From: Planococcus koreensis
Lineage (GTDB): Bacteria; Bacillota; Bacilli; Bacillales_A; Planococcaceae
Direction: 5' to 3'
Length of the DNA stretch: 64,000 bases
Assembly: GCF_004761975.1 (NCBI RefSeq)
Contig: NZ_RQII01000030.1
Span: forward strand, 1-64,000
Below are positions 27,349 to 38,300 of the stretch, one piece after another. A program made the translations under genes and the position numbers. How positions within the stretch are numbered: the first letter of the stretch is position 1; each line of letters begins with the position of its first letter. The notes beneath the pieces are model-generated. The model did no database searches and had not been told where the DNA came from. It worked only from the letters and a program-made list of their open reading frames with translations.

Positions 27349-28458
27349 ATGAACTCGATTAACACGAAATCAGTGCATACCGCATCTATGAAAGAACGCA
27401 CCATCCAACCGAAAGTGATGCCGCTTTACCAAACTTCGGCATTTGCTTTTTCTTCATTAGAAGAATTGGAAGGCTATTATGAAGGGAATGGCACCTATCT
27501 TTATTCCCGGACAGCCAATCCGAATACCGACGCGCTTGGCCAAACGGTTGCGGATCTAGAAGAAGCGCCACGCGGAGTTGCGGCATCTTCTGGCATGTCA
27601 GCGATATTTGCTGGGATTCTCGCTGTCGCTGGTGCAGGCGACCACATCCTTGCAGCTGAAGATGTATATGGCGGCACGTTCCATTTACTGAAGGAAGAAT
27701 TGGTGCACCTGGGCATGACTGTCCATTTTGCTGATTTCACGGACCTTAGCCAAGTTGAACAAATTCTGATCGACTACCCGGAAGTGAAACTGATTTTCAG
27801 TGAATCCATTACTAATCCATTTCTAAGAGTTGAAGATCTTGCGGTACTTGAACAATTGAAGAAGCATTACGGTGTGAAGCTGATGATCGACAATACGTTC
27901 GCAACCCCGTATACGATTCAGCCTTATGCTTTAGGCGCAGATCTTGTTGCGCATAGTGCTACTAAATATCTTGGAGGCCATAGCGATGTGACGGCAGGCG
28001 TGCTTGTTGGTGACGCCGACTTGATTCGGGTGGCTGAGAGCCGCATCGTTAACCTGGGAATGAATCTAAGCCCATTTGAAGCATGGCTGACGATCCGCGG
28101 CATCAAGACACTAGCGGTTCGGATGAAGGCGCAGACAGAAAATGCCGCTGCGATTGCAGCGTTTCTTGAAGGCAAAGCGCAAGTCTGGTATCCAGGAATG
28201 GGCGCGATTGTTACATTTGCATTGCCCGAATCAATGGATGTTTCCAAATTCTTTTCATCACTGGGCTGGATCAAAATTGTTCCTACCTTGGCTGGAGTGG
28301 AAACGACGGTTTCCTACCCGTTCGGCACTTCGCATCGGGCGCTGTCCCTCGAAGAAAAAGAGAAAATTGGCGTTACGCGCCAAGTAATCCGTTTATCAGC
28401 TGGAATTGAAGGCGCCGAAGATATTTTAACGCAGCTGGGCGCGGCGTTTGTAAACTGA
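27349..28458 (+). CDS. Cys/Met metabolism PLP-dependent enzyme (trans-sulfuration family)
   Basis: 369 residues of fold-type I PLP enzymes (cystathionine gamma-synthase / beta-lyase / methionine gamma-lyase group). Visible are YSRTANPN (PLP phosphate), SGMSAIFA, MIDNTFATPY and the PLP lysine in HSATKYLGGHSD (Lys206). The ending HRALSLEEKEKIGV replaces the common SxxH motif with small changes, and the exact reaction cannot be told. It is likely co-transcribed with the thioredoxin gene. No SAM riboswitch or S-box was seen upstream. Confidence 0.85.
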   Translation: MNSINTKSVHTASMKERTIQPKVMPLYQTSAFAFSSLEELEGYYEGNGTYLYSRTANPNTDALGQTVADLEEAPRGVAASSGMSAIFAGILAVAGAGDHILAAEDVYGGTFHLLKEELVHLGMTVHFADFTDLSQVEQILIDYPEVKLIFSESITNPFLRVEDLAVLEQLKKHYGVKLMIDNTFATPYTIQPYALGADLVAHSATKYLGGHSDVTAGVLVGDADLIRVAESRIVNLGMNLSPFEAWLTIRGIKTLAVRMKAQTENAAAIAAFLEGKAQVWYPGMGAIVTFALPESMDVSKFFSSLGWIKIVPTLAGVETTVSYPFGTSHRALSLEEKEKIGVTRQVIRLSAGIEGAEDILTQLGAAFVN

Positions 28459-28536
28459 AAAAGAAGTGCAGTGAGCGCTGTTTCTTTGGTACAATGGGAA
28501 GAAATGCAAGTGGCTGTGAATAGGAAGGTGTAAAAA

Positions 28537-29694
28537 GTGATAATGGATGCGTTGCTGGACATAGGAAGATTTTTTATAAACCCTGTTTTTTACATAGCTT
28601 TGTTGGCAGCGGTGCTGCTCGGCTACTTCCGAGTCAAGAAAGAGCGGAAAATGTTTCGGACACGCATAATTTGGGGCTGGCGGGAATTTGCCGGGCTTGT
28701 GAAAGACGGATTGCTGTTCGCGCTTGTCTTTTCAGTGCTTTTTGCCGGCATCGGTTTAGTAGTGCCGATTGAATGGCTGATCGCTTTGAGTGCCGTGGCT
28801 ATTTTACTCATGGTGGCCGGTGTTTATCAGCTCGGCTCTTTCATTTATTTGGCATTGGCTGCTGTCTTCATCGGCTGGTTATTCCGAACCAACGAATGGA
28901 ACGTGGATCTTGGAATAATTAGTTATAGCGGTTACGCGGTCAATTGGGACTGGCTTGTGCCTGTCGCATTGATTTCTGGGGCTATGGTGGTGGCCGAGGG
29001 CTTGCTGATCCGCAAGCACGGAGCGGAAGCCGCCTCGCCAAGGCTTGAAACCTCTTCCAGAGGGCTGGCAGCAGCAGCTTATACGGCAAAACGCCTATGG
29101 CTGCTGCCAGTGCTGCTGGTTGTGCCCGGGGATCTTATCGAATCATACGCGCCGTACTGGCCGCAATTGCCAATCGGGCAAAGCATGTTTTCGTTCATTC
29201 TGTTTCCAATGGTTTTCGGTTTTCAAAGCCGTGCAAGAAAAACGATGCCGATTTATTTATATCCGGCAATCGGGAATCTGGTCTGGAAACTTGGTGCGGC
29301 AATTATCTTGCTGTCCCTTGGAGCCGTGTTATGGGAGCCGCTTGCTTTCATCGCACTGATTGCCGGTGCAGCAGCGCGACTTGCGATTACTGTGAATTTT
29401 GAGTTGAAAGAACGCCAAGGCAATAATGCAGTGGCACCGCAAGCTCTTGGAGTGATGATTATCGACGTGCTGCCGGATTCGCCGGCACATAAGATGGGCT
29501 TGATGCGCGGAGAAGTGATCCGAAAAGTCAACGGCTTATCGGTATCAAACGAAATGGAATTATATGAAGCGATCCAAGTGAATGCTGCCCATTGCCGGCT
29601 TGAAGTGCTTGACCACAGCCGGGAAGTCAGGCTGCGCCAACACGTTATTTTCCGGCATGACCATCATCGCTTGGGGCTCATCGTCGTTAAATAA
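28537..29694 (+). CDS. minJ: Division-site protein MinJ-like (membrane + PDZ)
   Basis: 385 residues from GTG 28537, eight bases after AGGAAGG; ATG 28543 is the alternative. About six or seven membrane segments occupy residues 1-285. A cytoplasmic PDZ domain follows (about 290-385: IIDVLPDSPAHKMGLMRGE, VIRKVNGL). This layout and the position between ftsEX and csbA match B. subtilis MinJ (YvjD), which bridges DivIVA and MinD at division sites and poles. No Min partners are in the window. Confidence 0.82.
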   Translation: MIMDALLDIGRFFINPVFYIALLAAVLLGYFRVKKERKMFRTRIIWGWREFAGLVKDGLLFALVFSVLFAGIGLVVPIEWLIALSAVAILLMVAGVYQLGSFIYLALAAVFIGWLFRTNEWNVDLGIISYSGYAVNWDWLVPVALISGAMVVAEGLLIRKHGAEAASPRLETSSRGLAAAAYTAKRLWLLPVLLVVPGDLIESYAPYWPQLPIGQSMFSFILFPMVFGFQSRARKTMPIYLYPAIGNLVWKLGAAIILLSLGAVLWEPLAFIALIAGAAARLAITVNFELKERQGNNAVAPQALGVMIIDVLPDSPAHKMGLMRGEVIRKVNGLSVSNEMELYEAIQVNAAHCRLEVLDHSREVRLRQHVIFRHDHHRLGLIVVK

Positions 29695-29706
29695 GGAGCT
29701 TATAAA

Positions 29707-29964
29707 ATGGAATCAATGCTTACAAAGTTTTTATTGTCCCTGCTGATCCCTGGCCTCCTGGTTGTGCTCTTTACAAGGGTCACTTTCAATCACATTGTGG
29801 GGCTGATTTTAACGGTTGCATTGATTGCAGCTGCAGTTTATGCAGGATACACTAATACGTGGTTTTTATATGCCGTAAACGCTGCTTCCCTGACATCGGG
29901 GTTCTGGTATGCTTCCCGGATGTATCACCGCACGAAAAAAGCCGAAACTCATGAAGATGAGTGA
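29707..29964 (+). CDS. csbA: CsbA family small membrane protein
   Basis: 85 residues with three hydrophobic segments and the CsbA signature VVLFTRVTFNHIVGL. B. subtilis CsbA is a SigB-controlled membrane protein of unknown role, lying upstream of uvrB; here uvrBA do not follow. It begins 12 bases after minJ with AAGGAG overlapping the minJ stop. No SigB promoter was found directly in front. Confidence 0.85.
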   Translation: MESMLTKFLLSLLIPGLLVVLFTRVTFNHIVGLILTVALIAAAVYAGYTNTWFLYAVNAASLTSGFWYASRMYHRTKKAETHEDE

Positions 29965-29976
29965 CGGCTTTTTTTT
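29940..29976 (+). terminator. Terminator overlapping the end of csbA
   Basis: AGCCG/CGGCT outer stem with an inner ACTCAT/ATGAGT stem, then nine T. It lies across the last codons and stop of csbA and touches the azlD stop. Confidence 0.8.
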
Positions 29977-30287
29977 TAGGAGAAAAACAGACTATAGGCA
30001 GCTAGGACAGAAATGGAACCCAGCACGACCAGCATGACGTTGGCGCCAGTCAAAGCGATGCCGAAAGCGGCAGCCGCTCCGATGGCCCCGAACCAGATAT
30101 TATTTTCCTGGATAAACAGGATCGCCGGAAAAATCAAAGCACCCAATACGGCGTAAGGAATATTACGCAGAATTCGCTGAATGGCGTCCGGCAGTTCGCG
30201 GCCTTCCAAAAATGTCAGAGGAATAGCACGCGGCAAGTAAGTTACAAGTGCCATGCCTAAAATCATCCACCAGAACCAATCGCTCAT
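29976..30287 (-). CDS. azlD: AzlD family branched-chain amino acid exporter subunit
   Basis: 103 residues, three or four membrane segments. The signature YLPRAIPLTFLEGRELP is typical of AzlD. Together with AzlC it forms an exporter of branched-chain amino acids or analogues. It overlaps azlC end-to-start by one base, so the two are translationally coupled. Confidence 0.9.
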   Translation of the reverse strand: MSDWFWWMILGMALVTYLPRAIPLTFLEGRELPDAIQRILRNIPYAVLGALIFPAILFIQENNIWFGAIGAAAAFGIALTGANVMLVVLGSISVLAAYSLFFS

Positions 30288-30979
30288 TATGTTTTCACAC
30301 CTTTCGAAGAAATGATTTCAATGATGACCGCGGAAGCGAGTGTGGAAAACAGGATTGCCCAGCCGGTGGATAGCCAGCCAGTGAAGTAGAAGACGGAGTT
30401 GATGATTCCGGCAATTGCCGCCAGGCTTAATACTTTGCGGTTTCCTCGCATTGAAGGAACTAAAAGGCCGACGAACATAGCATACAGCGCAATCGACATG
30501 GCAGCTTGCAGAAAGTGGGGCAGGTTGGCTCCGATCAAATGGCCAATAGCGGTGAATACGACCCAGCTGCCGTATGAGATGGCAATGACTCCTGCTGCAA
30601 ACGATGTGCGTACTTTGTTGTCTTCCTGGATAGCTAAAACTGCAAACGATTCATCTGTGATTCCGAAGGCGTACAACGCTTTTTTCCAGACAGCCGCAGG
30701 TTCCATCTTTTCATTCAACGCCGCTGTCATCAGAAAGTGGCGGATATTGACGACGAACGTGTTCAGGACGATCAGGATTGGTGCGACACCTGCGGTGATA
30801 AGGGTCAGCGAAATATATTGAGCTGCTCCCGCGAAGACGAAAATGCTCATGGCCGTCGCTTCGATTAATGACAATCCTGTGGTCTTTGCCAGCAGCCCGA
30901 ATGTCAGGGCTACCGGGAAATAGCCAATTGCAATGCTGGTGCCGGCTTTCAGCCCAGCTATAAAACCGCGTTCCGTCAT
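30287..30979 (-). CDS. azlC: AzlC family branched-chain amino acid permease
   Basis: 230 residues, about seven membrane segments. The family signature is PVALTFGLLAKTTGLSLIEA, followed by SIFVFAGAAQY. It is the large subunit of the AzlCD exporter. Intergenic sequence 30980-31188 contains no gene. Confidence 0.92.
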   Translation of the reverse strand: MTERGFIAGLKAGTSIAIGYFPVALTFGLLAKTTGLSLIEATAMSIFVFAGAAQYISLTLITAGVAPILIVLNTFVVNIRHFLMTAALNEKMEPAAVWKKALYAFGITDESFAVLAIQEDNKVRTSFAAGVIAISYGSWVVFTAIGHLIGANLPHFLQAAMSIALYAMFVGLLVPSMRGNRKVLSLAAIAGIINSVFYFTGWLSTGWAILFSTLASAVIIEIISSKGVKT

Positions 30980-31188
30980 GTGGCAAACTCCTTATGTAAA
31001 GTATTTCTCTTTTCCAAATGAGGGGAAAGAGTGTAAAGTAATCAATATAGTCTATCATAAGATAATTCGACTTAAGAAGTATAGTGCAAAAATAGCGGCC
31101 AAAGTCTGCGAGTTCCTTTGATTTAATCGGATCCGCTGCTTATTGGTCATATACATAAAATCTATAACAGAGGCAGAGGATGGGCGTA

Positions 31189-31815
31189 ATGGCTGACTTT
31201 TTTTCATTGGAAAATATTATTGAACTAACGCAATCTTATCGGGCATTTGGTCCGCTTATCGGATTTTTACTGCCATTTCTGGAAGCGTTTTTGCCATTTC
31301 TGCCGCTCTTCGTATTTGTCTTCGCGAATGCCACAGCGTATGGATTGTGGTTCGGATTTCTGCTGTCATGGCTTGGCACAGTGGTAGGGGCTTACGCCGT
31401 CTTCTTGATCGTGCGAAAGTATGGGCAAGCGCGCTTCATGAATTTCATGACGCGCCATGAAAAAGTGCAGAAATTAATCCGTTGGGTGGAGCGCAATGGA
31501 TTCGGCCCGTTATTCTTGTTATTATGCTTTCCGTTTACACCATCGGCATTGGTCAACTTAGTGGCGGGCCTGTCGAATATCAGCCGGCATTATTATTTAT
31601 TGACGGTGATGGCCGGCAAATTGGTCATGGTATTCATCATTTCGTTTGTCGGCTATGACATCCGTGCGCTTTTCACGCAGCCGCTGCGGACGGCCATCGT
31701 CATTGCAGTTATTGTGATTCTCTATGTGGTCGGAAAGATATTTGAAAAAAGGCTGCATAAAAGGGTGGAAGAAGACTTCAGGCAAGCTGGGGAAAATAAT
31801 AAAAAACAGGGGTGA
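31189..31815 (+). CDS. TVP38/TMEM64 family membrane protein
   Basis: 208 residues from ATG 31189, eight bases after AGAGGA (ATG 31180 is also possible). DedA/TVP38-type fold: LPFLEAFLPFLPLFVFVFAN near the N-terminus, RKYGQARF, and the re-entrant segment LLCFPFTPSALVNLVAGLS. Such proteins are implicated in lipid movement across membranes. Similar genes lie near addBA in B. subtilis (yhjE). Confidence 0.85.
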   Translation: MADFFSLENIIELTQSYRAFGPLIGFLLPFLEAFLPFLPLFVFVFANATAYGLWFGFLLSWLGTVVGAYAVFLIVRKYGQARFMNFMTRHEKVQKLIRWVERNGFGPLFLLLCFPFTPSALVNLVAGLSNISRHYYLLTVMAGKLVMVFIISFVGYDIRALFTQPLRTAIVIAVIVILYVVGKIFEKRLHKRVEEDFRQAGENNKKQG

Positions 31816-31850
31816 GAAGGCTGCGGAAAGTGGCAATCCACCTGTTTTTC
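31801..31850 (+). terminator. Terminator between the TVP38 gene and addB
   Basis: AAAAACAGG pairs with CCTGTTTTT across a roughly 30-base loop, overlapping the end of the upstream gene. Confidence 0.5.
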
Positions 31851-31891
31851 TTATATAATAAGAACAAATGTTCCTAGAATGGAGTGGTTAT

Positions 31892-34800
31892 GTGTCATTG
31901 CGAATTGTCTATGGGCGTGCAGGTTCCGGCAAAACCCGGTTCATACAGGAAGAAATTGCTGAAGAATTGAAGCGCAGCAGAGACGGGGATCCTATATTTT
32001 TCATCGTTCCGGATCAAATGTCATTCTCTACGGAGTATCGGCTTTCTTCTGCGTACGGCATGAACGGCATGATCCGCGCGCAGGCAGTGACCTTCAAGCG
32101 CCTGGCCTGGCGCGTACTGCAGGAAGTCGGCGGCATCAGCCGCAAGGAAGTGGATGCTTTCGGCTACCGGATGCTGATCCGCAGCCTGCTTGAAGAACAC
32201 AAAGAAGAGTTCCAACTTTTCCGCAGAGCTGCAGGCAAGCGCGGGTTCACTGATCAGATTGAGCAATTGGTGAAAGAGTTCGCCCGGTATTGTGTCGATT
32301 GCGGAGAGCTGTCGACTATCCGCACTTCATTGCAAACTGCCGGTGCTCCGCGAACGCTGCTCGACAAAGCAGCAGATTTGGAATTGATCTTAGCTGAAAT
32401 AGAAAGCCGCCTTGGGAAAGTGTTCGTCGATTCCGAAGGCCATTTGGCGTTATTGGCTGAAAAAATCCGGCATTCAGAACTTGTGAAATCCGCTGATATC
32501 TATATCGATGGATTTGTGTCATTCACTGCCCGTGAATACGAGATCATCGTGGAACTGATGAAATACGCAAAAAATGTAACGATCGCCCTGCCGATGGATA
32601 ATTCTTCTGATGGAAAGGATGAACAGGCGCTTTTCCACCAGTCCGCAAATACGGCGCAGCGGCTGACCGACTTTGCACGGAAAGAAAGCGTAGATGTCGA
32701 CCATCCGATCCATATGGAAATGCAACGGCGTTTCACGAACCCGGAACTTGCCCATTTAGAGAGGCATTTCGATGATTACCCGCAGCCGGTTTCCGAGTCG
32801 CGGGGCCACATCCGTTTAGTGGAAGCATCAAACCGCCGGGCAGAAGTCCACGCAATGGCACGGTCTATCCGGCGCCAAGCGCAGGAAGGGATGCGCTATA
32901 ACGAGATTGCTGTGCTGTACCGCCAGCCGGAAGTGTATGACGAATTGATCAATACCATTCTTCCGCAATACGATATCCCCTATTTTATCAGCCAAAAGAA
33001 AACGATGCTGCACCATCCGCTGATTGAATTCAGCCGTTCGGTACTCGAAGCTGTGCTTTCCAATTATTCATATGAACCTGTTTTCCGGGCGGTCAAGACG
33101 GATCTGTTTTTCCCGGAAGCAAGTGTCTTGAAATGGCGCGAGCGAAGCGATCTGCTCGAAAACTTCGTCATCGCCAATGGCATTTTCGGCGATCGCTGGT
33201 TTGATGAAAAACGCTGGCTTTTCAAGAAATACCGTGGGCTCGAGATGCATACCGGCATCCAGACCGACGAAGAGCGTGCGGCGCAAGTTGAGCTTCATGC
33301 TGTGCGGGATCTCATTCGGGATCCGCTTTCACGCCTGAAGGAAAACTTCAGCAGCTGCCGGACAGGGCGCGATTTTGCAGAGGCGCTTTTTCTGTTCATC
33401 GAAGAACAGGACGTTTACAGCAAATTGCAGACACTCAAAGACCGCGAGGAAAGGGAGCACCGTTTATTGGCAGCTGCCGAGCACGAACAGGCATGGAACC
33501 AATGGGTGGCAGTGCTCGATCAATTCGTCCTCATGTTCGGCGACCAGGAAATCGGTTTGCCGGCCGCTGCCAAAATTCTGGATGAAGGTTTTGAGACTTT
33601 GGAATTTTCACGGATTCCGCCTTCACTGGACCAGGTGACGGTTTCAAAAATGGACTTGGCCCGTTTGATGGACATCAAATCGGTCTTTGTCATCGGCGCG
33701 AATGACGGCATATTGCCAAAACGCGTCGAGCAAGAAGGCTTGTTGACGGATACGGACAGGGAATGGTTTGCCAAAATCGGTTTTGAATTGGCGCCGACTT
33801 CCAAAAGCCGTTTGATGGATGAGACTTATATGGCTTACCGGACATTTACATCCGCTTCGGATTCGCTTACTGTGTCTTATCCGATTGCAGATGAAGAAGG
33901 CAAAGCATTGCTGCCTTCACTTTACATTCAAAAGCTTCAGGATATGTTCGGCATCGCTTTGACTCCGGCTGCCATCGATCCGGCGGAACTGAAAGATGCA
34001 GCGCCACTGGACTATATCTCACATCCGCGCGCCACTCTTTCCTATCTGACGTCTCAGCTGCGCGGCGGAAAGTTGGCGGCGGAATGGCGTGCAGTTCTCG
34101 CTTATTACCGGGAAGATCCGTTGTGGTCTTCGGTTGTCTCAAGGATTTTGGAGCCGATTAAACCCAACACAGCTGACACGCTGCGCGAGGAAATCGCAGA
34201 GCCATTGTACGGCACCACGCTTGCATCAAGCGTCTCAAGGGTGGAAACGTATTTCAGCTGTCCGTTTGCGCAATACGTCTCCTACGGGCTGAGGCTTGAG
34301 GAGCGGAGCCAATACAAACTGGCTGCCCCGGCGATGGGAGATCTGTTCCATGCCGCCATCAAATGGATTTCCGATGAAGTGGCAAGGCTGGGCGTTTCTT
34401 GGTCTTCGCTGAGCCAGAAGCAATGCAATGAGCTGGCAAAGGCTGCCATCGATCAATTATCACCTTATTTTGTCAATCACATCTTGATGAGTTCCAATCG
34501 CTACCGCTATATCCAGCATAAACTTGAAGCCATTATCCGGCAGACCGCATTCATGCTTGGCAAGCATGCGAAAGTGACGGGCTTCAAGCCTGTAGCGATG
34601 GATGTCAGTTTTGGCCTGAAAGAATCGATTCCGCCGCTGGAAGTGCCGTTGCACAAGGGGCGGCTCATGAATATCCGAGGCCGCATCGATCGCATCGATT
34701 CAACGGAAATCCATGACAAGCCATATATCCGCATCGTCGATTATAAATCATCGAAACAAGGCCTTGAACTGGGCGATGTCTACCACGGGCTGTCGTTGCA

Positions 34801-35368
34801 GACATTCACTTATCTGGACGTAGCCCTCGACAATTCGGAACGCATTCTTGGCACGCTGGCAGAACCGGCCGGCGTGTTATATTTCCACATGCACAACCCG
34901 ATGCTGAAACTTTCGAAGCTGATGACAGCCGATGAAATAGAAGAAGAAGTGGCCAAATCATTCAAGATGAATGGGCTGCTTGTTGAAGATCCCGAAGTCA
35001 TCGAGGCGATGGACAGCGGCATCGACGGCTATTCCAACGTCATTCCGGTGCGCCTGAATAAAAGCGGGGAAATTTCCACATCCCAGTCGAAAACCGTAGT
35101 GAAAGAAGATATGCAGGCGATCCGCAGATTTGTCCGCGGCAAACATCAGGCTGCCGGCAACGGCATCCTGGAAGGCGATACTCAAATCACACCCTATAAA
35201 GTAAAAGAACAGACACCATGCCAGTTTTGTTCTTATCGGTCTGTCTGCCAGTTCGATCCGGCAGATCCTGACCAGCATTACCGCAAACTGCCTGTTTTGA
35301 ACACGGACAAGGCAATTGAACTTATTCGAAAGGAGGCTGCAGGCGATGATACCGAACAAACCGACTGA
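31892..35368 (+). CDS. addB: AddAB helicase-nuclease subunit AddB
   Basis: 1158 residues from GTG 31892 (SLRIVYGRAGSGKT), after GGAGTGG; the frame upstream does not match family starts. Walker A is GRAGSGKT near the N-terminus. The C-terminal nuclease has RGRIDRID and IRIVDYKSS. Iron-sulfur cysteines appear as FSCPF and, near the end, CQFCSYRSVC. With AddA it resects double-strand ends and responds to Chi for RecA loading. addA overlaps its end by 23 bases. Confidence 0.96.
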   Translation: MSLRIVYGRAGSGKTRFIQEEIAEELKRSRDGDPIFFIVPDQMSFSTEYRLSSAYGMNGMIRAQAVTFKRLAWRVLQEVGGISRKEVDAFGYRMLIRSLLEEHKEEFQLFRRAAGKRGFTDQIEQLVKEFARYCVDCGELSTIRTSLQTAGAPRTLLDKAADLELILAEIESRLGKVFVDSEGHLALLAEKIRHSELVKSADIYIDGFVSFTAREYEIIVELMKYAKNVTIALPMDNSSDGKDEQALFHQSANTAQRLTDFARKESVDVDHPIHMEMQRRFTNPELAHLERHFDDYPQPVSESRGHIRLVEASNRRAEVHAMARSIRRQAQEGMRYNEIAVLYRQPEVYDELINTILPQYDIPYFISQKKTMLHHPLIEFSRSVLEAVLSNYSYEPVFRAVKTDLFFPEASVLKWRERSDLLENFVIANGIFGDRWFDEKRWLFKKYRGLEMHTGIQTDEERAAQVELHAVRDLIRDPLSRLKENFSSCRTGRDFAEALFLFIEEQDVYSKLQTLKDREEREHRLLAAAEHEQAWNQWVAVLDQFVLMFGDQEIGLPAAAKILDEGFETLEFSRIPPSLDQVTVSKMDLARLMDIKSVFVIGANDGILPKRVEQEGLLTDTDREWFAKIGFELAPTSKSRLMDETYMAYRTFTSASDSLTVSYPIADEEGKALLPSLYIQKLQDMFGIALTPAAIDPAELKDAAPLDYISHPRATLSYLTSQLRGGKLAAEWRAVLAYYREDPLWSSVVSRILEPIKPNTADTLREEIAEPLYGTTLASSVSRVETYFSCPFAQYVSYGLRLEERSQYKLAAPAMGDLFHAAIKWISDEVARLGVSWSSLSQKQCNELAKAAIDQLSPYFVNHILMSSNRYRYIQHKLEAIIRQTAFMLGKHAKVTGFKPVAMDVSFGLKESIPPLEVPLHKGRLMNIRGRIDRIDSTEIHDKPYIRIVDYKSSKQGLELGDVYHGLSLQTFTYLDVALDNSERILGTLAEPAGVLYFHMHNPMLKLSKLMTADEIEEEVAKSFKMNGLLVEDPEVIEAMDSGIDGYSNVIPVRLNKSGEISTSQSKTVVKEDMQAIRRFVRGKHQAAGNGILEGDTQITPYKVKEQTPCQFCSYRSVCQFDPADPDQHYRKLPVLNTDKAIELIRKEAAGDDTEQTD

Positions 35369-38300
35369 TGCCACCTGGACAGACGAACAGTGGACGGCCA
35401 TTTGGGCAAAAGGGCAGGACATGCTCGTGTCCGCGGCGGCTGGCTCCGGAAAGACTGCAGTCCTCATCAACCGGATGATTGAAAAAGTGCTGGCGGAAGA
35501 CGATCCGATTTCCGTCGATGAATTGCTCGTCGTGACATTCACCAACGCATCAGCCGCTGAAATGCGGCACCGCATGCTGCGGGCACTGGAAAAAGCAGTG
35601 GCTGAAAATCCGGAATCGAAGCATTTGCGGAAGCAATTGCGCCTTATCAATAAAGCGCAAATTTCGACCTTGCATTCATTCTGCCTGCAAGTGGTGAAGC
35701 AATATGCGTACCTGCTTGAAATCGATCCGGGGTTCCGCATCGCCAATGAAACCGAAGCGGCACTCTTGCGCGACGATGTGCTCGAAGCAGTGCTTGAAGA
35801 AGCTTATGAAGGGGACGGGGCTGAAGCTGTCTACCGCTTAGCGGATAGTTTTACATCAGACCGCAACGACCAGGCGATGGAAGTTCTGTTGAATAAACTG
35901 TATGATTATTCGCGCGTCCATCCTGAACCTGAGCAATGGCTGGACCAAGTGCCGGCACTTTATGCAGTGCCGGAAACTGCGTCGATTGATGATTTGCCAT
36001 TTATCGGTGATTTGAAAATGGCGATCCGCCATGCTTTTGATGAAGCGCTGCAATTGGCATTTGAAGGAAAAGCGTTGGCACTCGAACCGGAAGGGCCAGA
36101 AGTCCTTGCGGGCACATTCGATTTGGATATTGCGGTCATCAAGGCAGCAATTGAAGCACTGGATGAATCGTGGAAAAGCCTGCATGAACTAAGTAAATCC
36201 ATGGCATGGCCAAAAGCGGCATCCATTAAAAAAGATTCATGCGACCCGAAACTGGCGGAAGAAGCCAAGGCGCGCCGCAACGAAGTAAAAAAACTGGTCA
36301 ACGGCATATTTGAATCTTATTTTACCAGGGGACCCAAACGGCTGCTGGAGGAAATGCGTGAAATGGCGCCTTTAATGGAAACATTGACGGCTTTAACGAA
36401 GACTTTCGGTTCACGTTATAAAGCGTTGAAGATTGACCGGGCGCTTGTCGATTTTTCGGATTTGGAGCATTACGCGCTGCAGATTTTGAGTGACGGAGGA
36501 AATCCTTCGGATATTGCGAAAGATTACCAGCGGCAATTCAAGGAAGTGCTCGTGGATGAATACCAGGATACGAATATGCTGCAGGAAAAAATCCTGTCGC
36601 TGGTGAAATCCGGCACAGAAGCAGCCGGCAATTTGTTCATGGTGGGGGACGTCAAGCAGTCGATCTACCGCTTCCGTTTGGCGGAACCGATGCTGTTTCT
36701 CGGCAAATATTCACGCTTCACAGCTGAAGCGGAAGGCACCGGCCTGAAAATCGATTTGAACGCCAATTTCAGAAGCCGCAAAGAAATCCTCGATGGCACA
36801 AATTATATATTTTCACAGATCATGGGGGAGCGTGTCGGGGAAATCACATACGATGCGTCTGCTGAATTGAAGCATCAAGCCCCGTTCCCGGAAATGGAAG
36901 TGCCGCTCGAATTGGCGTTGATCCATGAGCCGGAAACCGAAGAAGAACCGGAAGATGATATGGCGAAGTCGCAATGGGAGGCCCGCTTCATTGCAGGTGA
37001 GATCCACAAGCTTATGGAACAAGGGACGCTCGTCTATGATCCATGGAAACAGGATAATCGTCCGCTGGAATACAGCGATATCGTCGTATTGATGAGATCC
37101 ATGACGTGGTCGGGCGATTTTTCGGATGAGTTCAAGGCGGCAGGCATTCCGCTATATGCAGAACTCACCGGCGGCTATTTTGATGCACTGGAAGTCATGA
37201 TTATGCTCAACACATTACGTGTCATCGATAACCCATACCAGGATATCCCGCTGGCCTCGGTGCTGCGTGCGCCATTCATCGGCATGAAAGAAAACGAGTT
37301 GGCGGAAATTCGCCTGGCTGCACCAAACGCCTCGTTCTATGAAGCGATGAAGACCTTTATCCGGAGCGGCAGCGGCATCGATCCGGCTGCAGCGGAAAAA
37401 CTTCAGCGCTTTACTTACCAGCTGGAGGATTGGCGCAATCTGGCGCGCAGAGGCTCTCTTGCTGAATTGATTTGGCAGGTATACTTGGACACGAATTATT
37501 ACGAAATGGCCGGGGCCATGTCGAATGGCAAGCAGCGCCAAGCGAATTTGCGTGCGCTGCATGACCGGGCATTGGAATACGAAAAAACCTCATTCCGAGG
37601 GTTGTTCCGCTTTTTGCGCTTTATTGACCGGATGCGTGAACGCGGAGATGATTTGGGAACTGCCAAATCATTGAGTGAAAAAGAGAATGTCGTGCGGTTG
37701 ATGACCGTCCATAAATCGAAAGGCCTGGAATTTCCAGTGGTCTTTTTTGCCGGTACGGGACGTGCGTTCAATGAAATGGATTTTCGGAAGTCTTATTTGT
37801 TTGACCAGGATTATGGGTTAGCGGTAAAAGCCATCAACCCCGATACCCGGTTGGAATATACGTCTTTGCCATTTTTAGCGGTCAAAGAAATGAAGCAGCT
37901 GCAGATGAAAGCGGAAGAAATGCGGGTTTTGTACGTCGCGATGACACGAGCCAAAGAACGGCTGTATATGACGGCTTCAGTTAAAGATATTGACCGGCTG
38001 CTTGGAAAATGGAAGGTCAACTCACCGCAGATTTTGATGCCTGATTTCCTGCGTTCACGCGCAAAAACGTATCTCGATTGGATCGGGCCGGCATTGTCGC
38101 GCCATCCGGATGCGGCCGAAATCTTCGGCACTGGCGGCCAGCAATTGCCGCACCATTCCCGTTTCCATGTCAGCATCATCGAATCCACTTCGTTGCTGCC
38201 AACAGTACTGGATGTCGAAGAATTGCTGCATGCCGAAACAGGGGAGGCCGATTACACGGATGAAGTTTTGCATCGTTTCGATTTCCGCTATCCGCATCAG

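Noticed and set aside
26690-27349. SAM riboswitch or T-box for the Cys/Met-metabolism enzyme
   Set aside because: The gene lies 11 bases behind the thioredoxin gene and no leader structure was seen upstream of either.
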